Source: CAWIMX01 sp963792785 (lineage in GTDB: Bacteria; Acidobacteriota; Vicinamibacteria; Vicinamibacterales; CAVVIG01). Taken from it: a stretch of DNA of 64,000 nucleotides. The stretch lies in the NCBI GenBank assembly GCA_963792785.1, contig CAWBXO010000001.1, positions 1,054,001 through 1,118,000 of the forward strand. The letters run 5' to 3'. The notes beneath the pieces are model-generated. The model was given only the letters and a program-made list of their open reading frames with translations. It was not told where the DNA came from and searched no databases. Made by a program: the position numbers and the translations under genes. Below, piece by piece: positions 27,160 through 34,820 of this stretch; the first letter of the stretch is position 1; each line of letters opens with the position of its first letter.

Positions 27160-27435
27160 ATGGCCCCGCTCTTCGGCAACTGGTATCTCTTCGCCGCGAT
27201 CCTGGTTGCGGCATTGTTCGGCCTTCTGCTCGTGCCGGCGTTGATCAAGATCAACCGTGACGGCAAGCGGCGACTGGGACCGCTGCGGCGGCTGACGAAG
27301 CACGGCGTCGTGCTGGGTCCGCCCACGCCGCCGGGCGCGGGCGACAATAACCCGGGGCGCGTCGGCGATCCCGCGCCTGGCATGCCCGACGGACAACCCG
27401 ACCCTTGGGGACCGCGCGCACATCGTGGGACGTAG
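27160..27435 (+). CDS. Small single-span membrane protein
   Basis: 91 residues. One hydrophobic helix at about residues 7-25 (WYLFAAILVAALFGLLLVP), then a basic stretch and a Pro/Gly-rich soluble tail. Not recognised. It sits between an FNT channel gene and an iron-permease-family gene and may belong with them. The start is chosen by the strong Shine-Dalgarno at 27148. Confidence 0.6.
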   Translation: MAPLFGNWYLFAAILVAALFGLLLVPALIKINRDGKRRLGPLRRLTKHGVVLGPPTPPGAGDNNPGRVGDPAPGMPDGQPDPWGPRAHRGT

Positions 27436-27476
27436 CGCGTGATCGGAGCCGGCGGTCCGGGCTGATTGCTGCCCGC

Positions 27477-27482
27477 AAGGAG
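27477..27482 (+). promoter_or_regulatory. Shine-Dalgarno AAGGAG
   Basis: The core lies 8 nt before the ATG at 27491 and favours it over the overlapping GTG at 27488. Confidence 0.6.
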
Positions 27483-27490
27483 ATGTCGTG

Positions 27491-27964
27491 ATGCGCACGC
27501 GCGGTGCGATCAGTCACACGGTCGAGTCGTTCTCGGCTGCCGTGACCCGATGGACGGGGCGCACGAGTGCCTTCGTGGCGGCCTGCCTCATTGTCGCCGT
27601 GTGGGCTCTCAGCGGCCCGCTGTTCGGCTATTCCGACACCTGGCAGCTCGTGATCAATACGGGCACGACGGTCGTCACGTTCCTCATGGTGTTCCTGATC
27701 CAGCGAACCCAGAACAAGGACGCCATGGCGATCCAACTCAAGCTGAACGAGCTGGTGGCCGCTATTGACGGCGCGAGCAACCGACTGATCGATGTCGAGG
27801 ATCTGAACGAGGACGAGTTGAAGCTGCTGCACGAGTACTATGCGGCCCTGGTCGCCAGGGCGCGGAAGGACCGAACCCTCACGCTGTCGCATTCGATCGA
27901 GGAGGCGAGCGCCCGCCATGCCGTCAAGCGTCGCTCGGCCCGGGCCCCGGAGCCGGGCGCCTGA
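27491..27964 (+). CDS. Low-affinity iron permease family protein
   Basis: 157 residues. Two membrane helices (about 28-48 and 58-75) frame a loop, and the second ends in the family signature NTGTTVVTFLMVFLIQ(R)TQN, followed by the KDAMAIQLKLNEL block of Pfam Iron_permease (PF04120). The bacterial members are named after yeast Fet4 by similarity; transport has not been shown for most. A charged, helical C-terminus follows. Ends the ion-transport group. Confidence 0.87.
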   Translation: MRTRGAISHTVESFSAAVTRWTGRTSAFVAACLIVAVWALSGPLFGYSDTWQLVINTGTTVVTFLMVFLIQRTQNKDAMAIQLKLNELVAAIDGASNRLIDVEDLNEDELKLLHEYYAALVARARKDRTLTLSHSIEEASARHAVKRRSARAPEPGA

Positions 27965-27996
27965 CGGCGACGATCGCGCCGTGCCTGGTGCTGTCC

Positions 27997-28113
27997 TCAC
28001 GCGTTTCGGATGGCGTCGAGAAACTGTTCGCCCAGGTCGTCGGCCTTTCTCGCACCGACCCCTTTCACCCGACGAAGCTCAGCGAAGGGGGCGAACGGAG
28101 GAACGGACGGCAT
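27997..28113 (-). pseudogene. Decayed 3' fragment of a RecQ-like helicase (HRDC domain end)
   Basis: The last 38 codons of this frame (LRRVKGVGARKADDLGEQFLDAIR) match the end of an HRDC domain, as in RecQ or UvrD/RNase D-type proteins, where KGVG and the FGxxFLxxI pattern are conserved. Upstream in the same frame the sequence is unrelated Arg-rich translation, so the rest of the gene is missing. I infer a truncated remnant; no helicase motifs are in the window. Confidence 0.5.
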
Positions 28114-28140
28114 GGCCGTGCCGGCAGCCGCCGCATGGAC

Positions 28141-28317
28141 ACGTCGTGGCCTTGGGCCACGATCTGCCGATCGCCAGCGCCAGCGTGGACGTCGTGTTCG
28201 GCATCGCGATCCTGCAACGCACCACGCGCCCGACATCTCGCCGTACGAACGGCCGCTCCAGGCTCGCGAACTGCGGCGCTTCGGCGCGTCGCTATCCAGC
28301 GGCTCTTCGACTAGAGT
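28141..28317 (+). pseudogene. Decayed fragment of a class I SAM methyltransferase
   Basis: One frame reads GHDLPIASASVDVVFGIAIL, which matches motif II/post-II of Methyltransf_11 enzymes (LPFxDxSFDVVxGxxxLHH). The natural continuation then seems to move to another frame (ISPYERPLQARELRRFG), and neither the SAM-binding motif I nor a start is present. This is a broken internal piece. Together with the HRDC fragment it fills the gap 27965-28310, which has no intact gene. Confidence 0.45.
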
Positions 28318-28805
28318 TCCCGCGGCAGGACTTCGCGCAAGCCGCTCCAGGTCTCGGGATCCTGGCTGAGCAGCGTTCGCAGATACAGCCCGACGTCATC
28401 GGCCGGGAACTGCCCCTCGAGCGCGGCGACGGCCGCCGGCAGCTTCGCCGGATCCGGCTGCACCTCGTCCTCCTCGATGAGCCCGTTCTCGTGCACGATG
28501 CCGAGGGCGTCGAGAAACGCGCCCATGAGCGGCCGCTGCGCCGACAGGTGATAGAGGACGAGCGTCCGGGCGGCGATGGCGTCGGGGAGCGACGGCAGGC
28601 TCGCGAGGTGCTTGGCCTTGCGCTCGTCGTCGAGCGCGAGCACCGACTTGGGCCGGAACTTCTTCTGCTGCGCGATCATCAGCGCGGCCTGCACCTGATC
28701 GTCGATCGCCTGGTCGTCCTGCCAGAACGCCAGTGCCGCCTGGTGCCGCTGCGCCGCACTCATCTGCTTCCAGAGCCGTGAAGGGGTCAAGGGCGTCTCG
28801 TCCAT
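28311..28805 (-). CDS. Conserved hypothetical cytoplasmic protein
   Basis: 164 residues. Mostly helical, with no signal peptide and no membrane segment. An N-terminal PSRLWKQMSAAQRHQAALAFWQD block and a basic LMIAQQKKFRPKSVLALDDERKAKHLA block are distinctive, then an acidic C-terminal half. I do not recognise the family. It is divergent from the MBOAT gene, with TAGAAT 7 nt before its ATG. Confidence 0.7.
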   Translation of the reverse strand: MDETPLTPSRLWKQMSAAQRHQAALAFWQDDQAIDDQVQAALMIAQQKKFRPKSVLALDDERKAKHLASLPSLPDAIAARTLVLYHLSAQRPLMGAFLDALGIVHENGLIEEDEVQPDPAKLPAAVAALEGQFPADDVGLYLRTLLSQDPETWSGLREVLPREL

Positions 28806-28812
28806 TGCTGCT

Positions 28813-28818
28813 ATTCTA
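28813..28818 (-). promoter_or_regulatory. Predicted -10 element of a leaderless promoter
   Basis: Minus-strand TAGAAT (28818 to 28813), 7 nt before the ATG at 28805. Read on the plus strand the same site is CTATTCTAG, about 24 nt before the MBOAT GTG, so one near-palindromic site may serve both genes. Confidence 0.45.
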
Positions 28819-28841
28819 GTCGGGCCGGGTTCCGCGCCAAC

Positions 28842-30323
28842 GTGCTGTTCAGCGAGCCGACGTTCCTCTTTCTGTTCCTGCCGGTCCTGCTGGCGTTGTA
28901 CTTCGCGCCCGCCCTGGCGATCAACCGGGCGACGGCCGGCGACCACGACCGGCCCGCGTACCGCAACACGCTGCTCCTCGGCGCGAGCGTGATCTTCTAC
29001 GCGGCCGGCGGCGGCTGGTTCACCTGGGTCATTCTCGCGTCGATCGCGTTCAACTACGGCCTGGCGCTGGCCGTCGAGGCCGCCCGCACGGCCGCCGCCA
29101 GAAAGACGCGCCTCGCCGTGGCCGTCGCCGGCAACCTGATCCTGCTCGGCGTGTTCAAGTACGCCGACTTCGCCACCGCCAACGCCAACGCCATGCTGGC
29201 GGCGGCCGGCCGCCACGCGATGCCGCTGCCGCACGTGCTGCTTCCGATCGGCATCTCGTTCTTCACGTTCCAGGCGATGTCGTACGTGATCGACGTCTAC
29301 CGGCGCGACGCCACGGCCCAGCGGAACCCGATCGACGCCGCGCTCTACCTGCTGCTCTTCCCGCAGCTCATCGCCGGCCCGATCGTCCGCTATCGCGATC
29401 TCGCGGCCGAACTCACCCGCCGGCAGGTGTCGCTCGACGACTTCGCCGTCGGGGCGCGCCGATTCGTCGCCGGCCTCGCCAAGAAGGTCCTGGTCGCGAA
29501 CGTCGTGGCCGGCCCGGCCGACCGCATTTTCGCCATGGCGCCCGGCCAGTGGACCGCGCCGCTGACGTGGCTGGGCCTGGTCTGCTACACGCTGCAGATC
29601 TATTTCGACTTCTCCGGCTACTCCGACATGGCGATCGGACTGGGCCGGATGTTCGGGTTTCATTTCCTCGAGAACTTCCGCTGGCCATACGTCTCCGCCA
29701 CGGTGCAGGAGTTCTGGCGCCGCTGGCACATCTCGCTCTCGACCTGGTTCCGCGACTACCTCTACATCCCGCTCGGCGGCAACCGCGCCGGACGCGGCCG
29801 CGCCTACCTGAACCTCGTGATCGTCTTCACGCTGTGCGGACTGTGGCACGGCGCCGCCTGGAACTTCGTCGTATGGGGCCTGTTCCACGGCACGTTTCTC
29901 GTCCTCGAGCGCGCCGGGCTGGCGCGCGCGATCAAGACGCAATGGGCCCTGGTGGGCCGCGCGTACACGCTCGCCGTCGTGATGGTCGGGTGGGTCTTCT
30001 TCCGGGCCGACACGCTCGGCGCCGCGGTCGGGTTCCTGCGGGCGATGGCGGGCCTCGGCGCCGGCGCGCCCACGCCCTACCCCGCCGCCTGGTTCCTGAC
30101 GCCGCACGTGATCGTCACGATCGCGGCCGGCATCCTCCTGTCCGCGCCCCTCGCGCCCTGGCTGGCCGGCTGGCGCGACCGGCTGCTCGCCGATCGGGCG
30201 CGCCCGGGCCGCGCGTGGGCCGCGGCCGCGATCGCCTCGGCCGGGTTCGTGGCGCTGCTCGCCGCCTCCGCGCTGCAGGTGGCCGCGGGCACGTACAATC
30301 CCTTCATCTACTTCAGGTTCTGA
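28842..30323 (+). CDS. MBOAT family O-acyltransferase (AlgI/DltB-like)
   Basis: 493 residues from a GTG, about eleven membrane segments. The MBOAT catalytic His is H336 in LWHGAAWNFVVWGLFHG, with a second His at 349; YFDFSGYSDMAIG and the WHISLSTWFRDYLYIPLGG block are classical for AlgI-type enzymes. These pass acyl groups across the inner membrane onto extracytoplasmic polysaccharide or teichoic acid. The stop shares a base with the start of the AlgJ-like gene (TGATG), so the two act together. Confidence 0.94.
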   Translation: MLFSEPTFLFLFLPVLLALYFAPALAINRATAGDHDRPAYRNTLLLGASVIFYAAGGGWFTWVILASIAFNYGLALAVEAARTAAARKTRLAVAVAGNLILLGVFKYADFATANANAMLAAAGRHAMPLPHVLLPIGISFFTFQAMSYVIDVYRRDATAQRNPIDAALYLLLFPQLIAGPIVRYRDLAAELTRRQVSLDDFAVGARRFVAGLAKKVLVANVVAGPADRIFAMAPGQWTAPLTWLGLVCYTLQIYFDFSGYSDMAIGLGRMFGFHFLENFRWPYVSATVQEFWRRWHISLSTWFRDYLYIPLGGNRAGRGRAYLNLVIVFTLCGLWHGAAWNFVVWGLFHGTFLVLERAGLARAIKTQWALVGRAYTLAVVMVGWVFFRADTLGAAVGFLRAMAGLGAGAPTPYPAAWFLTPHVIVTIAAGILLSAPLAPWLAGWRDRLLADRARPGRAWAAAAIASAGFVALLAASALQVAAGTYNPFIYFRF

Positions 30324-31486
30324 TGTCCTCCACAGGCACGGCCACGGCTCCCTCACGCGTCGCGCGAGCGGCGATCGTGGCCGCGTTCATCGTCGCGATC
30401 GGCGCACCGGGCCTCGGGCTCGTCGCCGGCGGCGATCGGAACACGATCTCCGAGGCGGAGATGCGGGAACTCGCCCCGGCGCCGGCGTGGCCCGGCACGC
30501 TGGCCGCGGCGGGCGCATGGCCGGCGGCATTCAAGGCCTACTTCGTCGACCACTTCGCCTTCCGCCCGGCGATGCTGCACCTCCAGGCGGTGGCGCTCTG
30601 GAACTGGCTCGGCACGTCGGCCTCCGACACCGTCATCGCCGGCAAGGATGGCTGGCTCTTCTACGCGGACGATGGCGGCATGGACGACTACGTGCAGGCG
30701 CAGCCGATCTCGCAACCGGAGCTCGAGGCCTGGCGGGAGACCCTCGACCGGACCCAGCGATGGCTCGCGGCACGGGGCATCCGCTATCTCGTGGTCTTCG
30801 TGCCCGACAAGCAGATGATCTATCCCGAATTCATGCCGGACTCGCTCGGCCGGCTCAGCCCCGACTACCGCGTCGATCGCCTCCTCCCGTACCTGCGCGA
30901 GCATTCGACCGTCGATCCGCTCGACCTGCGCCCGGCGCTGCGCGCCGCGAAGGGCGGCGAGCTCCTCTACGATCGCTACGACACGCACTGGAACGACCGC
31001 GGCGCACTGGCCGGCTATCAGGCCATCCTCGCGCGGCTGCGGCCGTGGTTTCCCTCGATGACGCCGCTGCCCCGCGAGGACTTCGTCACGTCGCCCGACG
31101 CCTCATCGGGCGACAAGACGACGATGCTGGGGCTGGTGGATCGTGGAAAGCTGGCGATGCCGGGGCTGGTCCGGCGCGGTGGATGGCGCGCGACGGTCGT
31201 CGAGCCGGCGCACCCGGATCCGTACGGCGAGGAGGGCCGGCTCGTGACCGAGATCGCGGGCTCCTCGCTGCCCCGCGCCGTGGTGTTTCGCGACTCGTTC
31301 GCGGGCCGGCTGATTCCCTATCTCTCCGAACACTTCAGCCGCGCGGTCTACCTCTGGGAGAACGACTTCGACCCGAACGTCGTCGAGCGGGAGCATCCCG
31401 ACGTCGTGATTCAGGAGTACGTCGACCGCCACCTCGTGACGTTCGAGCCGTATCCGGGTCTCGTGCCGGCGCCCGACCGCCCCTGA
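30323..31486 (+). CDS. AlgJ/AlgX-like SGNH-type O-acetyltransferase
   Basis: 387 residues. An N-terminal membrane anchor (about residues 14-36) precedes a periplasmic domain with AlgX/AlgJ features: GKDGWLFYADDGG, VFVPDKQMIYPEFMP, the catalytic Asp-His pair in YDTHWNDRGA and the Ser in FRDSFAGRLIPYL. This set fits the ALGX domain that receives acetyl from an MBOAT partner. The gene overlaps the MBOAT gene upstream. No glycosyltransferase lies nearby, so the acceptor polymer is made elsewhere. Confidence 0.9.
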   Translation: MSSTGTATAPSRVARAAIVAAFIVAIGAPGLGLVAGGDRNTISEAEMRELAPAPAWPGTLAAAGAWPAAFKAYFVDHFAFRPAMLHLQAVALWNWLGTSASDTVIAGKDGWLFYADDGGMDDYVQAQPISQPELEAWRETLDRTQRWLAARGIRYLVVFVPDKQMIYPEFMPDSLGRLSPDYRVDRLLPYLREHSTVDPLDLRPALRAAKGGELLYDRYDTHWNDRGALAGYQAILARLRPWFPSMTPLPREDFVTSPDASSGDKTTMLGLVDRGKLAMPGLVRRGGWRATVVEPAHPDPYGEEGRLVTEIAGSSLPRAVVFRDSFAGRLIPYLSEHFSRAVYLWENDFDPNVVEREHPDVVIQEYVDRHLVTFEPYPGLVPAPDRP

Positions 31487-31497
31487 CGGCCTGCCCC

Positions 31498-31788
31498 TCA
31501 GACCTCGATATCGACGGCGACGATGTGCTCGGCGAGGCCGACGCCGTGCTGCGCGACGGGCACGTGGTTCGGATCCTTCTGGTACGCGTCGAGCGCGGCG
31601 CGGTTCGGGAACGTGACAATCAACCCGGTGTCGTAGGACCGCGCGGATCGGACGACGTCGGCGCCGACCTGGAGATCCAGGACGCCGCCCAGGGCGCGCA
31701 GGCCCGCGAGGCGGGCTCGATGATCGGCGCGCGCGGCCTCGTCGACGTCGGCTTTGTACTTGAAGCACACCAGGTGCACCAGGGGCAT
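31498..31788 (-). CDS. Dabb family (stress-responsive alpha/beta barrel) protein
   Basis: 96 residues, one Dabb domain: VHLVCFKYKADVD at the start, SYDTGLIVTFPNRAALDAYQKDPNHVPVAQH in the middle, and a final beta strand. The pattern of a dimeric ferredoxin-like barrel is clear. Family members are induced by stress or bind small hydrophobic ligands; no enzyme role is certain. It starts one base after the preceding stop, last in the operon that begins with the CaiB-like gene. Confidence 0.9.
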   Translation of the reverse strand: MPLVHLVCFKYKADVDEAARADHRARLAGLRALGGVLDLQVGADVVRSARSYDTGLIVTFPNRAALDAYQKDPNHVPVAQHGVGLAEHIVAVDIEV

Positions 31789-32139
31789 CTACAGCTCCTC
31801 TCCGTCGATGTCATCGTCGCCGACATCGACGACGGCGGAGTGGATCTCGATCGCGAACCACTCGCGGAACGTCTTGAGGTCGCGCACGGCGGGCCAGAGC
31901 GCCTCGTCCTCGGTCCAGGTCGACAACTGGAACTCGAAGATCCAGTCGGCGTTCTCCTCGACCCACTCCTGCACGTCCTCTTCCAGCTCGAACTCCGGCA
32001 GCAGGAAGGCGGTGCCGTAGGGCCGCGCGGGCGCGACGGTGACCGCGCCCTTGGCAGCGTCGGCGTCGCACGTGCGCATCCACTCGAGGAAGGGACCGGC
32101 GCCGGTGATCGAAACGGCGGTGCGATTCACGACACGCAT
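31789..32139 (-). CDS. Acidic hypothetical protein
   Basis: 116 residues, strongly acidic C-terminal half (ELEEDVQEWVEENADWIFEFQL, ending in DVGDDDIDGEEL). No signal peptide. The family is not recognised. TACAAT sits 6 nt before its ATG, overlapping the end of the YgjP-like gene, so it may have its own leaderless promoter within the operon. Confidence 0.68.
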   Translation of the reverse strand: MRVVNRTAVSITGAGPFLEWMRTCDADAAKGAVTVAPARPYGTAFLLPEFELEEDVQEWVEENADWIFEFQLSTWTEDEALWPAVRDLKTFREWFAIEIHSAVVDVGDDDIDGEEL

Positions 32140-32142
32140 GGA

Positions 32143-32745
32143 TTAATTGTAGGCCAGGCGCTCGGGATGCCCGGCGTGGCGCCGGAGCCACGCGCGCGCT
32201 TCCCTGAACTCGGGACACGCGTCGGCCACGAGCTTCCAGAAGCGCGGGGAATGATCCAGCCGGCGCAGGTGCATGAGTTCGTGCAGGATCACGTAGTCGC
32301 GGACCCAGTCGGGCATCAGCACCAGCCGCCAGTTCAGGCAGATGTGGCCGGCCCGCGAGCACGAGCCCCAGCGCCAGCGCTGGTTCCGGACGCTCACGCG
32401 GGCCACGGTGAGGCCGTGCGCGCCCGCCAGCTCGGCGACGCGTGCCGGCAGCACGCGGCCCGCCTTCGCCCGGAGGGCGCGCTCGACGTCGGGCGGCGGC
32501 GCCTGGCGGCGCGCCAGGGCCTGCTCCTCGGCGACGCGCCGCCGCTCCTTCTCGATCCAGTCATGCTCGCGCTCCGCGAACGCGAGGGCCTCCCGGCGCG
32601 AGCCTCCGCGCGGCACCGACACGCGCACCGAGCCGTCCGGGCGGACCCGGATCACGTAGCGCCGGGCGCGCGCGTGCCGCACGACGTCGACGTCACTCAC
32701 GGCACGGCTCCTCGGCAGTTCGCCGCCAGACGGCGTGGCCATCAT
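32143..32745 (-). CDS. YgjP-like metallopeptidase domain protein (M48 related)
   Basis: 200 residues. The YgjP/WLM-type zinc site is HELMHLRRLDHSPRFW, with an HExxH motif and the third His in LDH. The block RWRWGSCSRAGHICLNWRL is a family signature. An N-terminal basic part precedes it. It is a putative metal-dependent peptidase or hydrolase of unknown substrate. It lies 9 bases behind the CaiB-like gene and 3 bases before the next start. Confidence 0.92.
   Translation of the reverse strand: MMATPSGGELPRSRAVSDVDVVRHARARRYVIRVRPDGSVRVSVPRGGSRREALAFAEREHDWIEKERRRVAEEQALARRQAPPPDVERALRAKAGRVLPARVAELAGAHGLTVARVSVRNQRWRWGSCSRAGHICLNWRLVLMPDWVRDYVILHELMHLRRLDHSPRFWKLVADACPEFREARAWLRRHAGHPERLAYN
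32146..32151 (-). promoter_or_regulatory. Predicted internal leaderless promoter -10
   Basis: Minus-strand TACAAT (32151 to 32146), 6 nt before the ATG at 32139 and inside the last codons of the YgjP-like gene. Confidence 0.4.
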
Positions 32746-32754
32746 CCCTCGCGA

Positions 32755-33888
32755 TCAGAGCGAGTCCAGCACCTCGCGCGTGTGCTCCCCGAGCGCCGGC
32801 GGCGGCCGCTTCGGCTCGGCGGGCGTGCGCGACAGCTTCACCGGGTTACCGAGCATCCGCACATCGCCCAGCGTCTCGTGCGCCTGGACGAGCATCATAT
32901 CCCGCGCCGCCACCTGCGGATCCGCGACGGCCTCGCCGACGGTGCGCACGCGCCCGCACGGCACGTGGCGCGCCTCCAGCTTCGCCGTGAGCTCGTCGAC
33001 GCGCATCGTCGAGAACACGCGCTCCAGCTCGGCCTTGAGCGCGGACCGGTTCGAGAGCCGATCGGTGTTCGTCGCGAAGCGGGGATCGCCGGCCAGATCC
33101 AGGCGCCCGATGGCCTCGAGGAAATCCCGCCAGAGGCGGGGGTTCGCCACGGCCACGATGATGCGGCCGTCCTGGGCGTGCAGCGTCTCGTATGGCGCGA
33201 TCGACGGGTGGTCGTTGCCGCGGCGGCCGGGCGGCACGCCGGTGGCGAGCAGGATCCCGACGGGCAGGTGCATCACCGACAGCATCGAGTCGAACAGCGC
33301 GATGTCGACGTGCTGCCCCTGCCCGCTCTTCTCGCGATCGAGCAGGGCCAGGAGGATGCCCTGCATCGCATAGTGGCCGGCGAGGTAGTCCGTGATCGCG
33401 ATGCCGACGCGCGTCGGCTCGCCGTCGGGGAACCCGGTCACGTCCATCAGCCCGGCCTCGCCCTGAATGACCACGTCGTAGCCGGTCAGCCTCGCGCGCG
33501 GGCCCGTGTGTCCGTAGCCGCTGATCGAGCAGTAAACCAGGCGCGGGTTGGCCGCGAGGACGTCGGCGGGGCCGAAGCCCAGCGCCTCCAGGCTGCCCGG
33601 CCGGAAGTTCTCGATGAGCACGTCGGCGGTGCGGACGAGGGCGCGCAGCGCGTCGGCGCCCGCGGGACTCTTGAGATCGAGGGCCACGCTCTTCTTGGAA
33701 CGGTTGACGCCGAGGAAGTAGCTGCTCCAGCCCTCGACGAACGGCGCCCAGGCGCGCGTCTCGTCGCCGCGCTCGGGCTCCTCGATCTTGAGCACCTCGG
33801 CGCCCATGTCGCCGAGCATCATCGTGCAGAACGGGCCCGCCAGCACGCGGGTGAGGTCGATCACGCGGAGTCCGTCGAGCGGCGCCAT
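32755..33888 (-). CDS. CaiB/BaiF family CoA-transferase
   Basis: 377 residues, class III CoA-transferase. The N-terminal GLRVIDLTRVLAGPFCTMMLGDMGAEVLKIE and NRSKKSVALDLKSP blocks are diagnostic; the catalytic Asp is expected in the VGIAITDYLAGHYA segment. These enzymes move CoA between organic acids (formyl, succinyl, carnitine-type substrates); specificity cannot be read here. It begins an operon of four genes. TAGACT lies 6 nt before the ATG, and the upstream region is shared with the divergent cytochrome gene. Confidence 0.95.
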   Translation of the reverse strand: MAPLDGLRVIDLTRVLAGPFCTMMLGDMGAEVLKIEEPERGDETRAWAPFVEGWSSYFLGVNRSKKSVALDLKSPAGADALRALVRTADVLIENFRPGSLEALGFGPADVLAANPRLVYCSISGYGHTGPRARLTGYDVVIQGEAGLMDVTGFPDGEPTRVGIAITDYLAGHYAMQGILLALLDREKSGQGQHVDIALFDSMLSVMHLPVGILLATGVPPGRRGNDHPSIAPYETLHAQDGRIIVAVANPRLWRDFLEAIGRLDLAGDPRFATNTDRLSNRSALKAELERVFSTMRVDELTAKLEARHVPCGRVRTVGEAVADPQVAARDMMLVQAHETLGDVRMLGNPVKLSRTPAEPKRPPPALGEHTREVLDSL

Positions 33889-33894
33889 GGTCGC

Positions 33895-33900
33895 AGTCTA
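33895..33900 (-). promoter_or_regulatory. Predicted -10 element of a leaderless promoter
   Basis: Minus-strand TAGACT (33900 to 33895), 6 nt before the CaiB-like ATG. Confidence 0.5.
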
Positions 33901-33935
33901 GCAAATTGACGGCGGCGCGCCCGGCGGGCCGTGGA

Positions 33936-33941
33936 TATAAT
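33936..33941 (+). promoter_or_regulatory. Predicted -10 of a leadered promoter
   Basis: TATAAT lies 23 nt before the cytochrome ATG at 33965, and AGGAGG at 33954-33959 provides a ribosome site. This contrasts with the leaderless promoter on the other strand 36 bases away. Confidence 0.5.
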
Positions 33942-33964
33942 GGCGCGTCACTCAGGAGGCGAGC

Positions 33965-34810
33965 ATGCACGGGAGCCGAGCCGCGTCCGCCGTCGCTCTC
34001 ACGGCCGTCCTCGTCGTCGTCCTCTGGGGCGGTGCCGGCGCCGCGTTGATCGCGCAGGCGCCCGCGCGCGAGAACCCGCTCGCCGGCCAGGCCGACGCCA
34101 TCCGCAACGGCCAGGGCCTCTTTCGCGCGCGCTGCGCGAACTGCCACGGGATGGACGCCGCCGGCGTGCGCGGCCCCGACCTGACCGCGGTCTGGGCGAG
34201 CGGCCGCACCGACGAAGGCCTGTTCCACACGATCCGCACCGGCATTCCCGGCACCGAGATGCCCGCGATCAACGCGCGCTCGGGCGACGACGACGTCTGG
34301 CGCATCCTCGCGTACCTGCGGACGCTCAACGTCGCGCCCGCGCCCGCGCCGGTGGGCAATGCCGCCAACGGTGAGCGCGTCTTCCGCGCCCAGTGCGCCA
34401 GTTGCCACAAGGTGAACGGCCGCGGCGGCCGCCTCGGCCCCGACCTCTCGCGCATCGGCGCGGCGCGGGCCCGCGCCGCCCTCGTGCGCCAGATTCGCGG
34501 CGCCAACGAGGACCACCGCCCCGGCTATGCGCCGGTCACGCTCACCCTGCCGGACGGCCGCACGCTGCGCGGCGTGAAGAAGAACGAGGACCTGTTCTCC
34601 GTGCAGATCATGGACACGGGCGAGCGGATCCAGGGCTACCTGAAGGACACGCTGCGCGGCGTCGACAGCACCGCGCGGTCGGCCATGCCGGTCTACGGGC
34701 CCGACCGCCTCAGCGAGAGCGACCTCAACGACCTGCTGCAGTATCTGGGCACGTTGCGCCCTTCGACGAGCTCAGGGCGGGGTGAGCCTGTCGAACCCCG
34801 CGGAAGATAG
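33965..34810 (+). CDS. Diheme cytochrome c
   Basis: 281 residues with a signal peptide (to about residue 35). Two class I cytochrome c domains have heme motifs CANCH (57-61) and CASCH (144-148); downstream Met residues that could serve as axial ligands are present (TEMPAI, RSAMPVYG). It lies 10 bases before the PQQ dehydrogenase gene and is its likely periplasmic electron acceptor. The last 15 or so codons are encoded by a palindromic repeat (34756-34797), giving a non-cytochrome tail rich in Ser, Pro and Glu. Confidence 0.92.
   Translation: MHGSRAASAVALTAVLVVVLWGGAGAALIAQAPARENPLAGQADAIRNGQGLFRARCANCHGMDAAGVRGPDLTAVWASGRTDEGLFHTIRTGIPGTEMPAINARSGDDDVWRILAYLRTLNVAPAPAPVGNAANGERVFRAQCASCHKVNGRGGRLGPDLSRIGAARARAALVRQIRGANEDHRPGYAPVTLTLPDGRTLRGVKKNEDLFSVQIMDTGERIQGYLKDTLRGVDSTARSAMPVYGPDRLSESDLNDLLQYLGTLRPSTSSGRGEPVEPRGR
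34756..34797. repeat. Palindromic CTTCGACGAGCTCAG/GAGCCTGTCGAA element
   Basis: Left part 34756-34779, right part 34781-34797; the reverse complement of the right part (TTCGACAGGCTCACC) matches the left. This word pair is a repeat I know from many unrelated bacterial genomes. Here it lies inside the 3' end of the cytochrome gene, reading as codons, and stops 13 bases before the next Shine-Dalgarno. Confidence 0.75.
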
Positions 34811-34820
34811 AGGAGATCCC

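Noticed and set aside
34756..34797. Palindrome as an intrinsic terminator for the cytochrome gene
   Set aside because: No U-tract follows, and the next gene's Shine-Dalgarno begins within 15 bases, so the two genes are more likely co-transcribed.
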